A stretch of 35,907 nt of DNA from a virus: positions 1 to 35,907 of the IMG/VR virus record IMGVR_UViG_3300036826_000542; one strand, 5' to 3'. The notes under the pieces are model-generated. The model worked only from the letters and a program-made list of their open reading frames with translations. It searched no databases and was not told the DNA's origin. The position numbers and the translations under genes are program-made. Position 1 is the first letter of the stretch; each line of letters begins with the position of its first letter. Shown one piece after another: positions 24,504 to 31,578 of the stretch.

Positions 24504-24531
24504 ACGCGTGATAAGTGTCCTTATCCTGCGT
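24504..24531. other. dif-like recombination site
   Basis: Left arm ACGCGTGATAA, six-base spacer GTGTCC, right arm TTATCCTGCGT. The arms are inverted copies matching at 9 of 11 positions, and the total is 28 bp. The inner ATAA-N6-TTAT layout is that of bacterial dif sites used by XerC/XerD. It lies about 240 bp upstream of the tyrosine recombinase gene and between genes, so it is a good candidate for attP or for dimer resolution. Confidence 0.65.
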
Positions 24532-24554
24532 TTCCGCGCGACGAAGCGCTGGGT

Positions 24555-24761
24555 ATGAGCACACGCGTCGTTGCTGCAGGAGTGAGCGCGGTGTCGTTGG
24601 TTGCCATGGCCATCCTGCTGGGTGTGGTCGCCCCGTCGGACCCCATTTTGGGCCAGGCGACGGTTGCCACTCCGTTCCGCAACCTCGCCACGCTTGCGCT
24701 GTGGGGTGCCCTGATCGCGGCGATTGCCACCGTGGTGTTCTATTTCGTCGATCGAGGGTAG
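24555..24761 (+). CDS. Small membrane protein (68 aa)
   Basis: From ATG 24555. There are two TM helices: VSAVSLVAMAILLGVVAP (about 10-27) and LALWGALIAAIATVVFYFV (about 47-65), joined by a short polar loop. No family is recognised. It sits between the dif-like site and the recombinase gene. Confidence 0.6.
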   Translation: MSTRVVAAGVSAVSLVAMAILLGVVAPSDPILGQATVATPFRNLATLALWGALIAAIATVVFYFVDRG

Positions 24762-24769
24762 AGGCGCTG

Positions 24770-25648
24770 GTGACATTCGCCGTAGCGCACACCGTGCCGA
24801 CGTCGCTCGCGCCAACGTTTCGCCAGACCGCGACGGATGACCAACTGGTCGCGCTCTGGCTGCACGGCCGCTCGCGCCATACCCAGCGCGCCTACCGCGC
24901 CGACAGCGAACGATTCCTGGTCTTCGTCGCCAAGCCGCTGGCGATGGTCACGCTCGGCGACCTGCAGGCCTTCGCCGACTCACTGGCTGGCAAGCCCAGC
25001 TCTAGGGCGCGCACGCTGGCCGCGGTCAAGTCGCTGCTCGCGTTCGGCCAGCGGACGGGCTACCTGGCGCTGAACGTCGGCGCCGCGCTCAAGCTGCCAG
25101 CTGGCAAGAACACGCTCGCCGAGCGAATCCTGACCGAGACCGACGTCCATCGGATGCTTGCGCTCGAGCCCGATCGTCGCAACCAGCTGCTGCTGCGATT
25201 GCTGTACATCGCCGGCGTGCGCGTCTCGGAGATCGCGGCGCTGACCTGGCGCGACCTGCAGCCGCGGTCCGATGGCGGCCAGGTCACCGTGTTCGGCAAG
25301 GGCTCGAAGACGCGCACGGTGCTGCTGCCGTCGGCGATGTGGCGCGAGCTGCTGCGCTGGCGCCAACACGCGGCGCTCGACGCCCCCATCTTCGCTTCCA
25401 GCCGCGGCAGTGGCCACCTGCACCCGACGGCGATCGAACGCATTGTCGCCAAAGCCGCGGTGCGCGCGGGCCTCGAGCTGGCGGTCTCGCCCCACTGGCT
25501 GCGCCACTCACATGCCACCCACGCACTCGAGCGTGGCGCACCGATCCACCTGGTCGCCGCCACTCTTGGGCACGCTTCGGTCGCGACCACGGGCAAGTAC
25601 CTGCACGCTCGTCCGACGGACAGCTCGTCGAAGTACCTGGCGATATGA
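24770..25648 (+). CDS. Tyrosine recombinase (XerC/D-like)
   Basis: 292 residues from GTG 24770. An N-terminal SAM-like core-binding domain (HTQRAYRADSERFLVFVAKP) precedes the catalytic domain. The catalytic residues are visible: Arg 151 (AGVRVSEI), Lys in GKGSKTRTV, His 242 and Arg 245 (HWLRHSHATH), His 268 (LGHASVATT) and Tyr 277 (TGKYLHA). Its length and short N-terminal region match the Xer type more than large phage integrases. With the dif-like site close by, it probably integrates or resolves the circle. Confidence 0.9.
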   Translation: MTFAVAHTVPTSLAPTFRQTATDDQLVALWLHGRSRHTQRAYRADSERFLVFVAKPLAMVTLGDLQAFADSLAGKPSSRARTLAAVKSLLAFGQRTGYLALNVGAALKLPAGKNTLAERILTETDVHRMLALEPDRRNQLLLRLLYIAGVRVSEIAALTWRDLQPRSDGGQVTVFGKGSKTRTVLLPSAMWRELLRWRQHAALDAPIFASSRGSGHLHPTAIERIVAKAAVRAGLELAVSPHWLRHSHATHALERGAPIHLVAATLGHASVATTGKYLHARPTDSSSKYLAI

Positions 25649-25851
25649 CGACCGACGAATTCGAGCAGATCGCGGGCAAGCTCGGTGAGCTCGAGGACTA
25701 CCTGCGCGACCAGTGCCGGCTGGCGCGTGCCGTCGGTCGCACCGCCGACGCGGCCGCCTTTGACACCGCGCTGACCATGGCCATATCGGCCCATGCGCTT
25801 GCGCAGCTCCTGCGTGAACCTGAGGATGAGCAGACCAATGTCCGACGCTAA
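25645..25851 (+). CDS. Small acidic helical protein, unknown (68 aa)
   Basis: ATG 25645 overlaps the recombinase stop (ATGA). It is helical throughout (EFEQIAGKLGELEDYLRDQC, AAAFDTALTMAISAHALAQL). Coupling to the recombinase suggests an accessory factor, but no family is recognised. Confidence 0.6.
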   Translation: MTTDEFEQIAGKLGELEDYLRDQCRLARAVGRTADAAAFDTALTMAISAHALAQLLREPEDEQTNVRR

Positions 25852-26157
25852 GTGGCTTCAGTGTCTCGGAAGAAGTACAACCTCGTGATGGCGAGCGACG
25901 AGGCTGGTCGACCCGTGGGTGCGCAGTGGACCGAGTTACCGCCGCACTTCACCCGACCCCACCGCACGCCCATCCGCAGCGTTTCGCGCGCCGAGTTCGA
26001 ACACGAGCTCAGCCAACGCGTCGCCCGGTACGAGCAGCTCTACGAGACGTCATCGGCAAAGATGCTGACTGCGATCAAAGACGGGAGTCGTGTTGAGACC
26101 GCCGACATCGCGCAATGGCTGTTCTGGTACCAGCTGCTCCAGCGCCTGCGCCAATGA
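25852..26157 (+). CDS. Predicted antitoxin partner of DUF6516
   Basis: 101 residues from GTG 25852, directly after the TAA of the previous gene. The C-terminal part (ARYEQLYETSSAKMLTAIKD, then DIAQWLFWYQLLQRLRQ) matches the short proteins that usually precede DUF6516 genes: a helix ending in a Trp/Tyr-rich W..WY.LL.RL. The N-terminal half is unremarkable. The ATGA overlap with the next gene fits a toxin-antitoxin operon with the antitoxin first. Confidence 0.65.
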   Translation: MASVSRKKYNLVMASDEAGRPVGAQWTELPPHFTRPHRTPIRSVSRAEFEHELSQRVARYEQLYETSSAKMLTAIKDGSRVETADIAQWLFWYQLLQRLRQ

Positions 26158-26618
26158 GCGATCCCCACGATTGGAACTCGTGGGACAACTACCAGACCAT
26201 CCACGAGAAAGTGCTCGATGAGCACACGTTCATTTTCGAGAACTTGCTCGAGTGGACGTACCTGGAAGACCCGCTCCTATTGGTGTTGAGCGGACACCTG
26301 ATCTGCGACCACAACGTGATCGTTGCGGTATCCAAAGTTCTCGAGACACGTCTCGGACCACGCGACCGATTGGAAGTTCGTGGTTGGAAATATTCATACA
26401 ACGCCTTCTTCGCCGGTCGGCACAACATCCTGCGGTATGACAATACGCATGCCGACGAACCGCCCGATCAGGAATTTCACCGCCACGCGTTCGATCTGAA
26501 GAGCGGAACCGAACTTCCAACAACACGGCTGCATAGACGTGACATGCCTGTGCTCAGCTCGTTTCTGGACGAAGTTGCCGCCCTGGTCGAAGCCGATGAG
26601 CCGGGCCAATGGTCGTAA
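26154..26618 (+). CDS. DUF6516 family, predicted toxin
   Basis: 154 residues from ATG 26154. The family's pattern is recognisable: a beta strand, then KYSYNAFFAGRHNILRYDNT with the Tyr-Ser-Tyr and RYDN signature, then HRHAF and LHRRDMPVLSSFLDEVAALV. DUF6516 proteins are found paired with small helical partners as presumed toxins; the target is not known to me. It overlaps the next tiny frame by 10 bp. Confidence 0.68.
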   Translation: MSDPHDWNSWDNYQTIHEKVLDEHTFIFENLLEWTYLEDPLLLVLSGHLICDHNVIVAVSKVLETRLGPRDRLEVRGWKYSYNAFFAGRHNILRYDNTHADEPPDQEFHRHAFDLKSGTELPTTRLHRRDMPVLSSFLDEVAALVEADEPGQWS

Positions 26619-26716
26619 TCGTCGACTGGCCGTCTTTCTGGCTCTTGTTCGGCATCGCCCGGGCGGTCGTGCCGATCGTCTATACGTTGCTACGTCGCGT
26701 GCCTTCCCCTCGGTGA
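26609..26716 (+). CDS. 35-aa membrane peptide
   Basis: ATG 26609 overlaps the DUF6516 end, and the TGA at 26714-26716 overlaps the GTG of the next gene. It encodes one hydrophobic helix (WPSFWLLFGIARAVVPIVYT) with a basic tail. Overlaps on both sides and a clear TM segment support it. It is below common gene-size cut-offs. Confidence 0.5.
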   Translation: MVVIVDWPSFWLLFGIARAVVPIVYTLLRRVPSPR

Positions 26717-27255
26717 CCGACGCTGACGCGCTGCTCGCCGCGGCGGAGGCGATCGCGGAAGAAGCCGATCAACGGCTCGCACGCGCAGACATTCGCGCCG
26801 CTATCGCGTTCGCGCCGCAGATCGTCGGCATGGCCTGGAACGTAGTCCCCAGCGGTGGAGAGCCCATCTGGACTGTCCGCCTGGCGGCGCGGCGCCAGGT
26901 GACCAGCGAACTGCTGAACACCGTCCTGAATGGCTTGGCACGGGCGCAGTGCACCTGGACCTGGGGCACAAGCCCGGTTACCGGCTTCGTGGCCTGTCGC
27001 GTCCAGCTGCCCGAGGGCCCATACCTGGAGCTGATCTTTACCCTGCCGCGTATGATCGGGCAACTCGGCGAGGCGCGGCGGCAAAACGTCATGTGCTTGA
27101 CCACGAGCCCATTCCAGCCGGACGCTCACGGCACATTGCTCGGCGATATCGTCTTTTGGTACTTCGATGGTGCGGACCTCACGCGCGTCTTAGGCGAGTG
27201 GTCCACGCGCTGGAGACGTCCACCATCTGGCGACGACGCGGTGCCCACAATCTGA
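26713..27255 (+). CDS. Unknown protein upstream of terminase (180 aa)
   Basis: From GTG 26713, which overlaps the stop of the 35-residue frame; the frame is also open further up. An N-terminal helix (ADALLAAAEAIAEEADQRLA) is followed by a beta-rich part (EPIWTVRLAARRQVTSELLN, YLELIFTLPRMIGQLGEARR). Its position immediately before the terminase genes suggests a packaging or regulatory role. No family recognised. Confidence 0.6.
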   Translation: MTDADALLAAAEAIAEEADQRLARADIRAAIAFAPQIVGMAWNVVPSGGEPIWTVRLAARRQVTSELLNTVLNGLARAQCTWTWGTSPVTGFVACRVQLPEGPYLELIFTLPRMIGQLGEARRQNVMCLTTSPFQPDAHGTLLGDIVFWYFDGADLTRVLGEWSTRWRRPPSGDDAVPTI

Positions 27256-27258
27256 TTG

Positions 27259-27651
27259 ATGCCGACTCCCGGTCAAGTGAGCCACCAGAAAAAGAAGTTC
27301 CTCGAACACTTCCGCGTCGAAGGCAACATCCGCCAGGCTGCTCTTGCCGCTGGCATCGCCCGCGGGAACGTCTGGCGCTGGCGTGAACACGACGAGCATT
27401 TCGCCCAGGCTTTCCGTCAGGCGGAGCTCGAGGCGACCGAATATCTCGAACACATCGCCTTCGGTCGCGCCACGCGCTCAGAGAACGCCAGCGACCTGTT
27501 GCTCATCTTCTTGCTCAAAGCACGCGCGCCAGAGAAGTATCGCGAGCGCGTCGAGCAGAATGTCTCGGGTGCGGTGACGGTTCGCTACACCAACGACTGG
27601 CGGCCCACCCACGACGAGGCGGCCGCAACCAGTGCCACAGGCAGTTCCTGA
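27259..27651 (+). CDS. terS: Terminase small subunit
   Basis: 130 residues from ATG 27259. N-terminal HTH of the TerS type: FRVEGNIRQAALAAGIARGN, VWRWREHDEHFAQAFRQAEL. A helical oligomerisation region follows (LEHIAFGRA, LLLIFLLKARAPEKYRERVE). The segment LLLIFLLKARxPEKYRER is characteristic of small terminases next to large ones. It recognises the packaging site and delivers DNA to TerL, whose gene starts 20 bp before this one ends. Confidence 0.85.
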   Translation: MPTPGQVSHQKKKFLEHFRVEGNIRQAALAAGIARGNVWRWREHDEHFAQAFRQAELEATEYLEHIAFGRATRSENASDLLLIFLLKARAPEKYRERVEQNVSGAVTVRYTNDWRPTHDEAAATSATGSS

Positions 27652-28936
27652 ACGCGACGAGCTGCTGCTGCCATACCCACACGCGGGACAACAGCACGTG
27701 CGCCGCACGGCGCGCCGCTTCAACTGGCTGAGCGCGGGTCGTCGTTGGCGGAAAACATCGCTGGTGATGGCGATCGCCGCGGAGGCAGCGCTCAACGGCG
27801 AGCAGGTGTTCTGGGGCGCGCCGGTCTACGACCAGGTGCGCATCGGTTGGAACGAGCTGCGCCATGGCGCCGCGCGGGTCGCCGACTTCAACCAGTCCAG
27901 CATGACCGCGCGCTTCCCCTCGGGTGGCAGCGTGACCTTCCGCAGCCTGGATAACCCCGATTCGGCGCGCGGTCACACCGCCAGCGGCATCGTGCTCGAC
28001 GAGACAGCCGACATCAAACCAGACGCCTGGCTTGAGGTCCTGCGCCCGATGCTGCTCGACACCGGCGGCTGGCTGTGGGCGGTTGGCTCACCGCGCGGTA
28101 TGAACTGGTTCTGGCAGGAGTGGATGGCGGCGCGCGATCGGACCGATGATTCAATGTGCTGGCAGGCGCCGACACTCGGCGTCGCCGTGCGCGACGGACG
28201 CCTGGTGCGACAGCCGCATCCGATCGAGAACCCACACATTGCCTTCGAGGAGATTCGTGAAACCTGGTCGCGCTTGCCCGAGCGCACCTTCGCGCAAGAG
28301 ATCCTGGCCGAATTCATCGAGACCGGCGGCGGCGTCTTCCGCGGCGTAAGGGCCGTGGCTCGTCTCGAACCACAGCCACCCGAGCGTGGGCATAGTTACG
28401 TGCTCGGTGTCGACCTGGGTATGGTCAATGACTTCACGGCGATTTCCGTGTTCGACTCGAGCACTCAGGAACAGGTGGCGCTGGATCGCTTCAATCGTGT
28501 CGATTGGGAGTTTCAGCTCGAGCGCATCGGCAGGTGGGCGGACCTGTACAAACCGACGGTCATTGCGATCGAAGCCAATTCCATGGGTGGACCGCTTGCC
28601 GAACGACTCGAGCGCGGGTACGTGCGGCTCGACGGAAGCGCTCGTACGGCACTGCCGATTCTGCGCTGGATGCCGACCAATGCCAGCAAGCGCGAAGTGA
28701 TTGATGGGTTGGCGTTGGCCATTGAAACGGGCAGCATCACGTTGTTGGACGATCCGATTCAAACCGCGGAGCTGCTGGCCTACGACGTCGAAAAGCTGCC
28801 GTCTGGGATGTTGAGATTCTCGGCTCCGGGCGGCCTGCACGATGACTGTGTCGTGAGCTTGGCCCTGGCCGTCGCGTTTGGACAGCCAGAACGATTCCAG
28901 GGGTCGCGCGGACACTACAGCTTCGCATCGCGCTAG
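27632..28936 (+). CDS. terL: Terminase large subunit
   Basis: 434 residues from GTG 27632. The ATPase part shows a Walker A-like loop SAGRRWRKTS (34-43), Walker B GIVLDETAD (Asp 123, Glu 124) and the coupling motif AVGSPRG. The nuclease part has the RNase H-like acidic motifs VLGVDLGMVNDF, VIAIEANSMGG and GGLHDDCVVS. The P-loop has Arg where Gly is usual before Lys. All catalytic elements are otherwise present, so it should be active in packaging. It ends on CTAG, shared with the convergent ParB-like gene. Confidence 0.92.
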   Translation: MPQAVPERDELLLPYPHAGQQHVRRTARRFNWLSAGRRWRKTSLVMAIAAEAALNGEQVFWGAPVYDQVRIGWNELRHGAARVADFNQSSMTARFPSGGSVTFRSLDNPDSARGHTASGIVLDETADIKPDAWLEVLRPMLLDTGGWLWAVGSPRGMNWFWQEWMAARDRTDDSMCWQAPTLGVAVRDGRLVRQPHPIENPHIAFEEIRETWSRLPERTFAQEILAEFIETGGGVFRGVRAVARLEPQPPERGHSYVLGVDLGMVNDFTAISVFDSSTQEQVALDRFNRVDWEFQLERIGRWADLYKPTVIAIEANSMGGPLAERLERGYVRLDGSARTALPILRWMPTNASKREVIDGLALAIETGSITLLDDPIQTAELLAYDVEKLPSGMLRFSAPGGLHDDCVVSLALAVAFGQPERFQGSRGHYSFASR

Positions 28937-29877
28937 CCGGCGTGCGCTTCGACCACACGCGTTGCCACCGGTGTCCACCAGGTGCTGCCACATCGCGAAC
29001 AGACCTGTTTCGCCGCGCGAGGCATCGCGCTGATTTCGGTCCCACACATGCCACACGACCAGCGGGTCGGGCGCGTCGCAGTCGCTTCCTTCAAACTCGC
29101 CTGCCAGCGTTCGGCGAGTTTGATGACCTCACGGACCAGGCCTAGCTCGGACGCGTTCGAGATAGTGCGGACCTGGCGGAGCAGTTCGAGCGCGGTGCGT
29201 AGCCGGCCTTCGGTCTCGGCGCGCTGAGCCTGCTCCGTGCGTTTGAACATGCCGTGCCTGGCCTGCCCGCGACGGTGCTGGTACACAGCGCTCCGTATGC
29301 GCCGATGGCGCTCCGGGGCCGGCAGGCCGGGCAGCACGGGCAGCAACTCGCTTATCACTGGCTGCGGCAGATACGCCATTTCGCAGGCAACAGTCAGGGT
29401 GACCTGCTCGGCATCCAGCGCCGTCAGGAGCTCGGGTGAATGACCGACGCGCAGCCACTTCTTGACGGTGAGCTCGCCGAGCCCCGTGCGGCGTGTGATC
29501 TCCAGTCCACTGAGGCCAGCGTCCACGAGCTGGCGGAGCGCCCGTGCGCGTTCAGGACCGCTCAATTGCCGGCGCTGCACGTTCTCGACGAGCGAGACGA
29601 TCAGGCTGCTGGCGGCGTCCGCCTCGAGGCGCACGGTCGCGGGAATGGTGTCCAGACCGGCCAGTCGTGCCGCAGCCACGCGACGACTGCCGAAGAGCAG
29701 GACATAGCGCCCACCTGCCGTGGGCCGCACGCCGATGGGTTCGAGGACGCCGAGTGCACGGATCGACTCGACCAACTCGCCGAGGTCGCCGAGGTCGATG
29801 CGGCTGTTGCGTTCAGCCACTGGCTCGTCGAGCAACTCCAGAGCCACGTGCACGAGCGCGTCGCTGAGCACGTCCAT
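28933..29877 (-). CDS. ParB/RepB-like partition protein with C-terminal zinc ribbon
   Basis: 314 residues from ATG 29877. The ParB N-terminal domain is clear: LGDLGELVESIRALGVLEPI, GRYVLLFGSRRVAAARLAGL, LIVSLVENVQRRQLSGPERA. A KorB-like HTH follows (GLSGLEITRRTGLGELTVKK). The end carries two zinc pairs, CGMCGTE and CSRCGST. It may bind a centromere-like site, but no partner ParA gene is seen in the window. The frame stays open upstream into the TIR of the neighbouring insertion, so the original 5' end may have been altered. Confidence 0.82.
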   Translation of the reverse strand: MDVLSDALVHVALELLDEPVAERNSRIDLGDLGELVESIRALGVLEPIGVRPTAGGRYVLLFGSRRVAAARLAGLDTIPATVRLEADAASSLIVSLVENVQRRQLSGPERARALRQLVDAGLSGLEITRRTGLGELTVKKWLRVGHSPELLTALDAEQVTLTVACEMAYLPQPVISELLPVLPGLPAPERHRRIRSAVYQHRRGQARHGMFKRTEQAQRAETEGRLRTALELLRQVRTISNASELGLVREVIKLAERWQASLKEATATRPTRWSCGMCGTEISAMPRAAKQVCSRCGSTWWTPVATRVVEAHAG

Positions 29878-29930
29878 AACAGTAACGCCGGCGCGGCGAT
29901 TTGTGATGTCCGGGTGACGGAGACCCGCCG

Positions 29931-29951
29931 TGTAGCGACGTGTCACACTTT
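29931..29951 (+). repeat. Terminal inverted repeat, left
   Basis: Begins TGTAGCGACGTGTCACACTT. It matches the minus-strand right end at 19 of 21 positions, with both differences at positions 9 and 10. It lies 11 bp beyond the gene's stop codon. Confidence 0.72.
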
Positions 29952-29961
29952 TCCGGGGCAG

Positions 29962-31137
29962 CTAGGCGGCAACCTCCGACGGCTGACGTCGCGCCTGGCA
30001 GTGTGCGCACTCGCGGGTCAGGACCTGGCGCACCGTCGCAGGCACGATGGCGCTCCAGTCCTCGTGTTCGGTTGCCAGAGTGGTCAGGATCTTCGGCGCC
30101 CGGTAGCCGGCCAGGTGGAGCTCGATGATGCGACGGTTGCGCCTGGCCAGCAGCGGGTGACGGGCAACTTTGCGGCCTCTGTTGGCGCACGAGAGCGAAC
30201 AGTAGCGGCGAATGCGCCCGCTGTGGAGTTGCGCGCAGCGAGCTTGCCAGGGATAGATCCTGAAGGAGGTGCGGCACGCGCGGCAGCGAGCGACTCGCGG
30301 CGCGATGGCGCGCTGGTAACAGATGGGCGAGCAGAACCAGCGGCCGATCGCCTTGCTGGCAGGCGCCTCACCGTGCTTGCCACATTGAGCGCAGACCGTT
30401 TCTACCCGTGGCCCGCGGCTGCCGATGCCGCGGCACTTACGCGAGCAGTACAGGACCGGGCCGCGTTCGAGGCGGGACAGGAAGACCTCGGGCGTGGCAC
30501 CACAGATGACGCAGGTGATCTGGCGGCGGCGGTCATGGCGATGGGCGCACGACCGTGAGCAAAAGCGACGCTCGCGAGCGCGAGAGGGGAGGACCTCGAA
30601 CGGCTCTTCGCAGCGCTCGCAGGTGAGGGTAGTTCGGAGTGGCTCGCCTGGAGATGGAGCAACGAGTCCGGCGCGTTCGGCCCAGTGGCGCCGCCAAGCG
30701 GCAGCCCAGCAGGCTTGCGTACAGAAGCGCGTTTTCTGACTACTCGGATACGTCTCCCACGGAGCGCCGCACTCTTCACAGACGTGCTGGACGCGCTTGC
30801 GTTGGGCCGCGGCGCTACAGGCTCGAGTACAGAAGCGACCAGGGCGTGAAGCCCGCTGGTACGCGGTGCCGCAGTGCTCGCAGTGACGGACGGCGACATG
30901 GCGGCGGCGGTTGGCGCAGGTCGTTGAGCAGAAACGGGACAGGCCGTGCTTCTGCCAGGTGGGTTCGAAGGAGGTGCCGCAGGCCTCGCAGTGGGCTGTG
31001 GCCGGCCGGCGCGTGATCGATTGCCTCCAGCAGGCGGGTGTGCAAAAGCGACCTTTGCCGGCGCGGATGGCATCGACACGAGCATGGAAGTCCGTGCCGC
31101 ACTGCTCGCAAATAGCCGGCACGCGAAGCGGTGCCAC
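29962..31137 (-). CDS. Protein of eight tandem FCS/TRASH-like zinc modules plus C-terminal helix
   Basis: 391 residues from GTG 31137; an in-frame stop lies 12 bp upstream. Eight repeats of CxxC...[FY]CxxxC follow each other (CEQCGTDF/FCTPAC, CEACGTSF/FCSTTC, CEHCGTAY/FCTRAC, CEECGAPW/FCTQAC, CERCEEPF/FCSRSC, CVICGATP/YCSRKC, CAQCGKHG/FCSPIC, CRACRTSF/YCSLSC). A basic helical end follows (LLARRNRRIIELHLAGYRAP), with a ninth half module CAHC. Such fingers bind nucleic acid or protein. The gene is the only content of the inverted-repeat unit. Its function is unknown; a sequence-specific DNA binder acting on the TIRs is one idea. Confidence 0.78.
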   Translation of the reverse strand: MAPLRVPAICEQCGTDFHARVDAIRAGKGRFCTPACWRQSITRRPATAHCEACGTSFEPTWQKHGLSRFCSTTCANRRRHVAVRHCEHCGTAYQRASRPGRFCTRACSAAAQRKRVQHVCEECGAPWETYPSSQKTRFCTQACWAAAWRRHWAERAGLVAPSPGEPLRTTLTCERCEEPFEVLPSRARERRFCSRSCAHRHDRRRQITCVICGATPEVFLSRLERGPVLYCSRKCRGIGSRGPRVETVCAQCGKHGEAPASKAIGRWFCSPICYQRAIAPRVARCRACRTSFRIYPWQARCAQLHSGRIRRYCSLSCANRGRKVARHPLLARRNRRIIELHLAGYRAPKILTTLATEHEDWSAIVPATVRQVLTRECAHCQARRQPSEVAA

Positions 31138-31153
31138 GCTCCGATGCTATCAG

Positions 31154-31174
31154 AAAGTGTGACAACTCGCTACA
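31154..31174 (-). repeat. Terminal inverted repeat, right
   Basis: On the minus strand begins TGTAGCGAGTTGTCACACTT. It lies 16 bp upstream of the GTG start of the zinc-module gene, so the end may also carry that gene's promoter. Confidence 0.72.
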
Positions 31175-31189
31175 CTGCCCTCTTTTCTA

Positions 31190-31217
31190 TTGTTTGTGTT
31201 AAGGCGCGGGTTATAGG
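31190..31217 (+). promoter_or_regulatory. Probable promoter of the rightward block
   Basis: TTGTTT (31190-31195) and TATAGG (31212-31217) are separated by 16 bp in an AT-rich patch just outside the right TIR. It would start the long rightward series of coupled genes beginning at 31339. Confidence 0.5.
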
Positions 31218-31279
31218 GTTTTTCTGAACTGGATTGGCCGCCGGCGATGCTGTCGGTACGTCTCAGCAGCCTGAACAGA

Positions 31280-31327
31280 AAGACACCCTCAGCCACCAAG
31301 GTCGCCAAACCGAGCCGAGGGTGTCTT
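31280..31327 (-). terminator. Leader stem-loop, terminator-shaped on the minus strand
   Basis: AAGACACCCTC (31280-31290) and GAGGGTGTCTT (31317-31327) are perfect inverted copies around 26 bases. The minus strand continues TTCTGTT after the stem. In sense it is a hairpin eleven bases before the ATG at 31339, with GGAG in between. It could stop leftward transcription into the zinc-module gene or act as a leader structure. Confidence 0.6.
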
Positions 31328-31338
31328 GACGGAGCCCG

Positions 31339-31578
31339 ATGATGCCCATCACCGCACTCACTGGCGAGGATAGTCCGCCGCGCTGCCGCCGGTTGTTACC
31401 GGCCGACTGCTTTTACTGCGGCTCGAGTGTCGCCAGCGGCGATGTCCACGTGCCTGGGGCAAACGGCGAGGTCTGGCTGCACGTGCGCCACTGCACCGAG
31501 GAGCTCGGCCTCAACCTGCTCCGTCTGGCCGAATGGCGCCGACGTGCAAACGGGCGAGGCCTGGTGGCCATCGCATGA
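31339..31578 (+). CDS. Small Cys/His protein (79 aa)
   Basis: ATG 31339 or 31342, with GGAG just upstream. A short zinc-like motif is seen: CFYCGSSVASGDVHV, then LHVRHCTEELGLNLLRLAEW. It is the first gene of a run joined by ATGA/GTGA overlaps. No named family recognised. Confidence 0.65.
   Translation: MMPITALTGEDSPPRCRRLLPADCFYCGSSVASGDVHVPGANGEVWLHVRHCTEELGLNLLRLAEWRRRANGRGLVAIA

Larger units (their letters stand above)
29931..31174. mobile_element. TIR-bounded single-gene insertion, transposon-like
   Basis: A unit of about 1.24 kb with inverted ends that match at 19 of 21 positions and one gene filling it from end to end. The gene is not a recognisable transposase. The end sequence resembles in style the TGT-starting ends of IS3/IS481/IS21-like elements. 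No clear target duplication is visible (left flank ends CCGCCG, right flank begins CTGCCC). It is either a non-autonomous cargo element or a new kind of mobile unit. Confidence 0.6.

Noticed and set aside
29440-30558. Plus-strand frame of 372 codons across the ParB-like and zinc-module genes
   Set aside because: It runs through the left inverted repeat and mirrors two well-supported minus-strand genes. It has no recognisable domain.
29931-31174. Insertion sequence of a known family with transposase
   Set aside because: The ends look transposon-like, but the only gene lacks any DDE, HUH, serine or tyrosine recombinase motif, so I do not assign a family.
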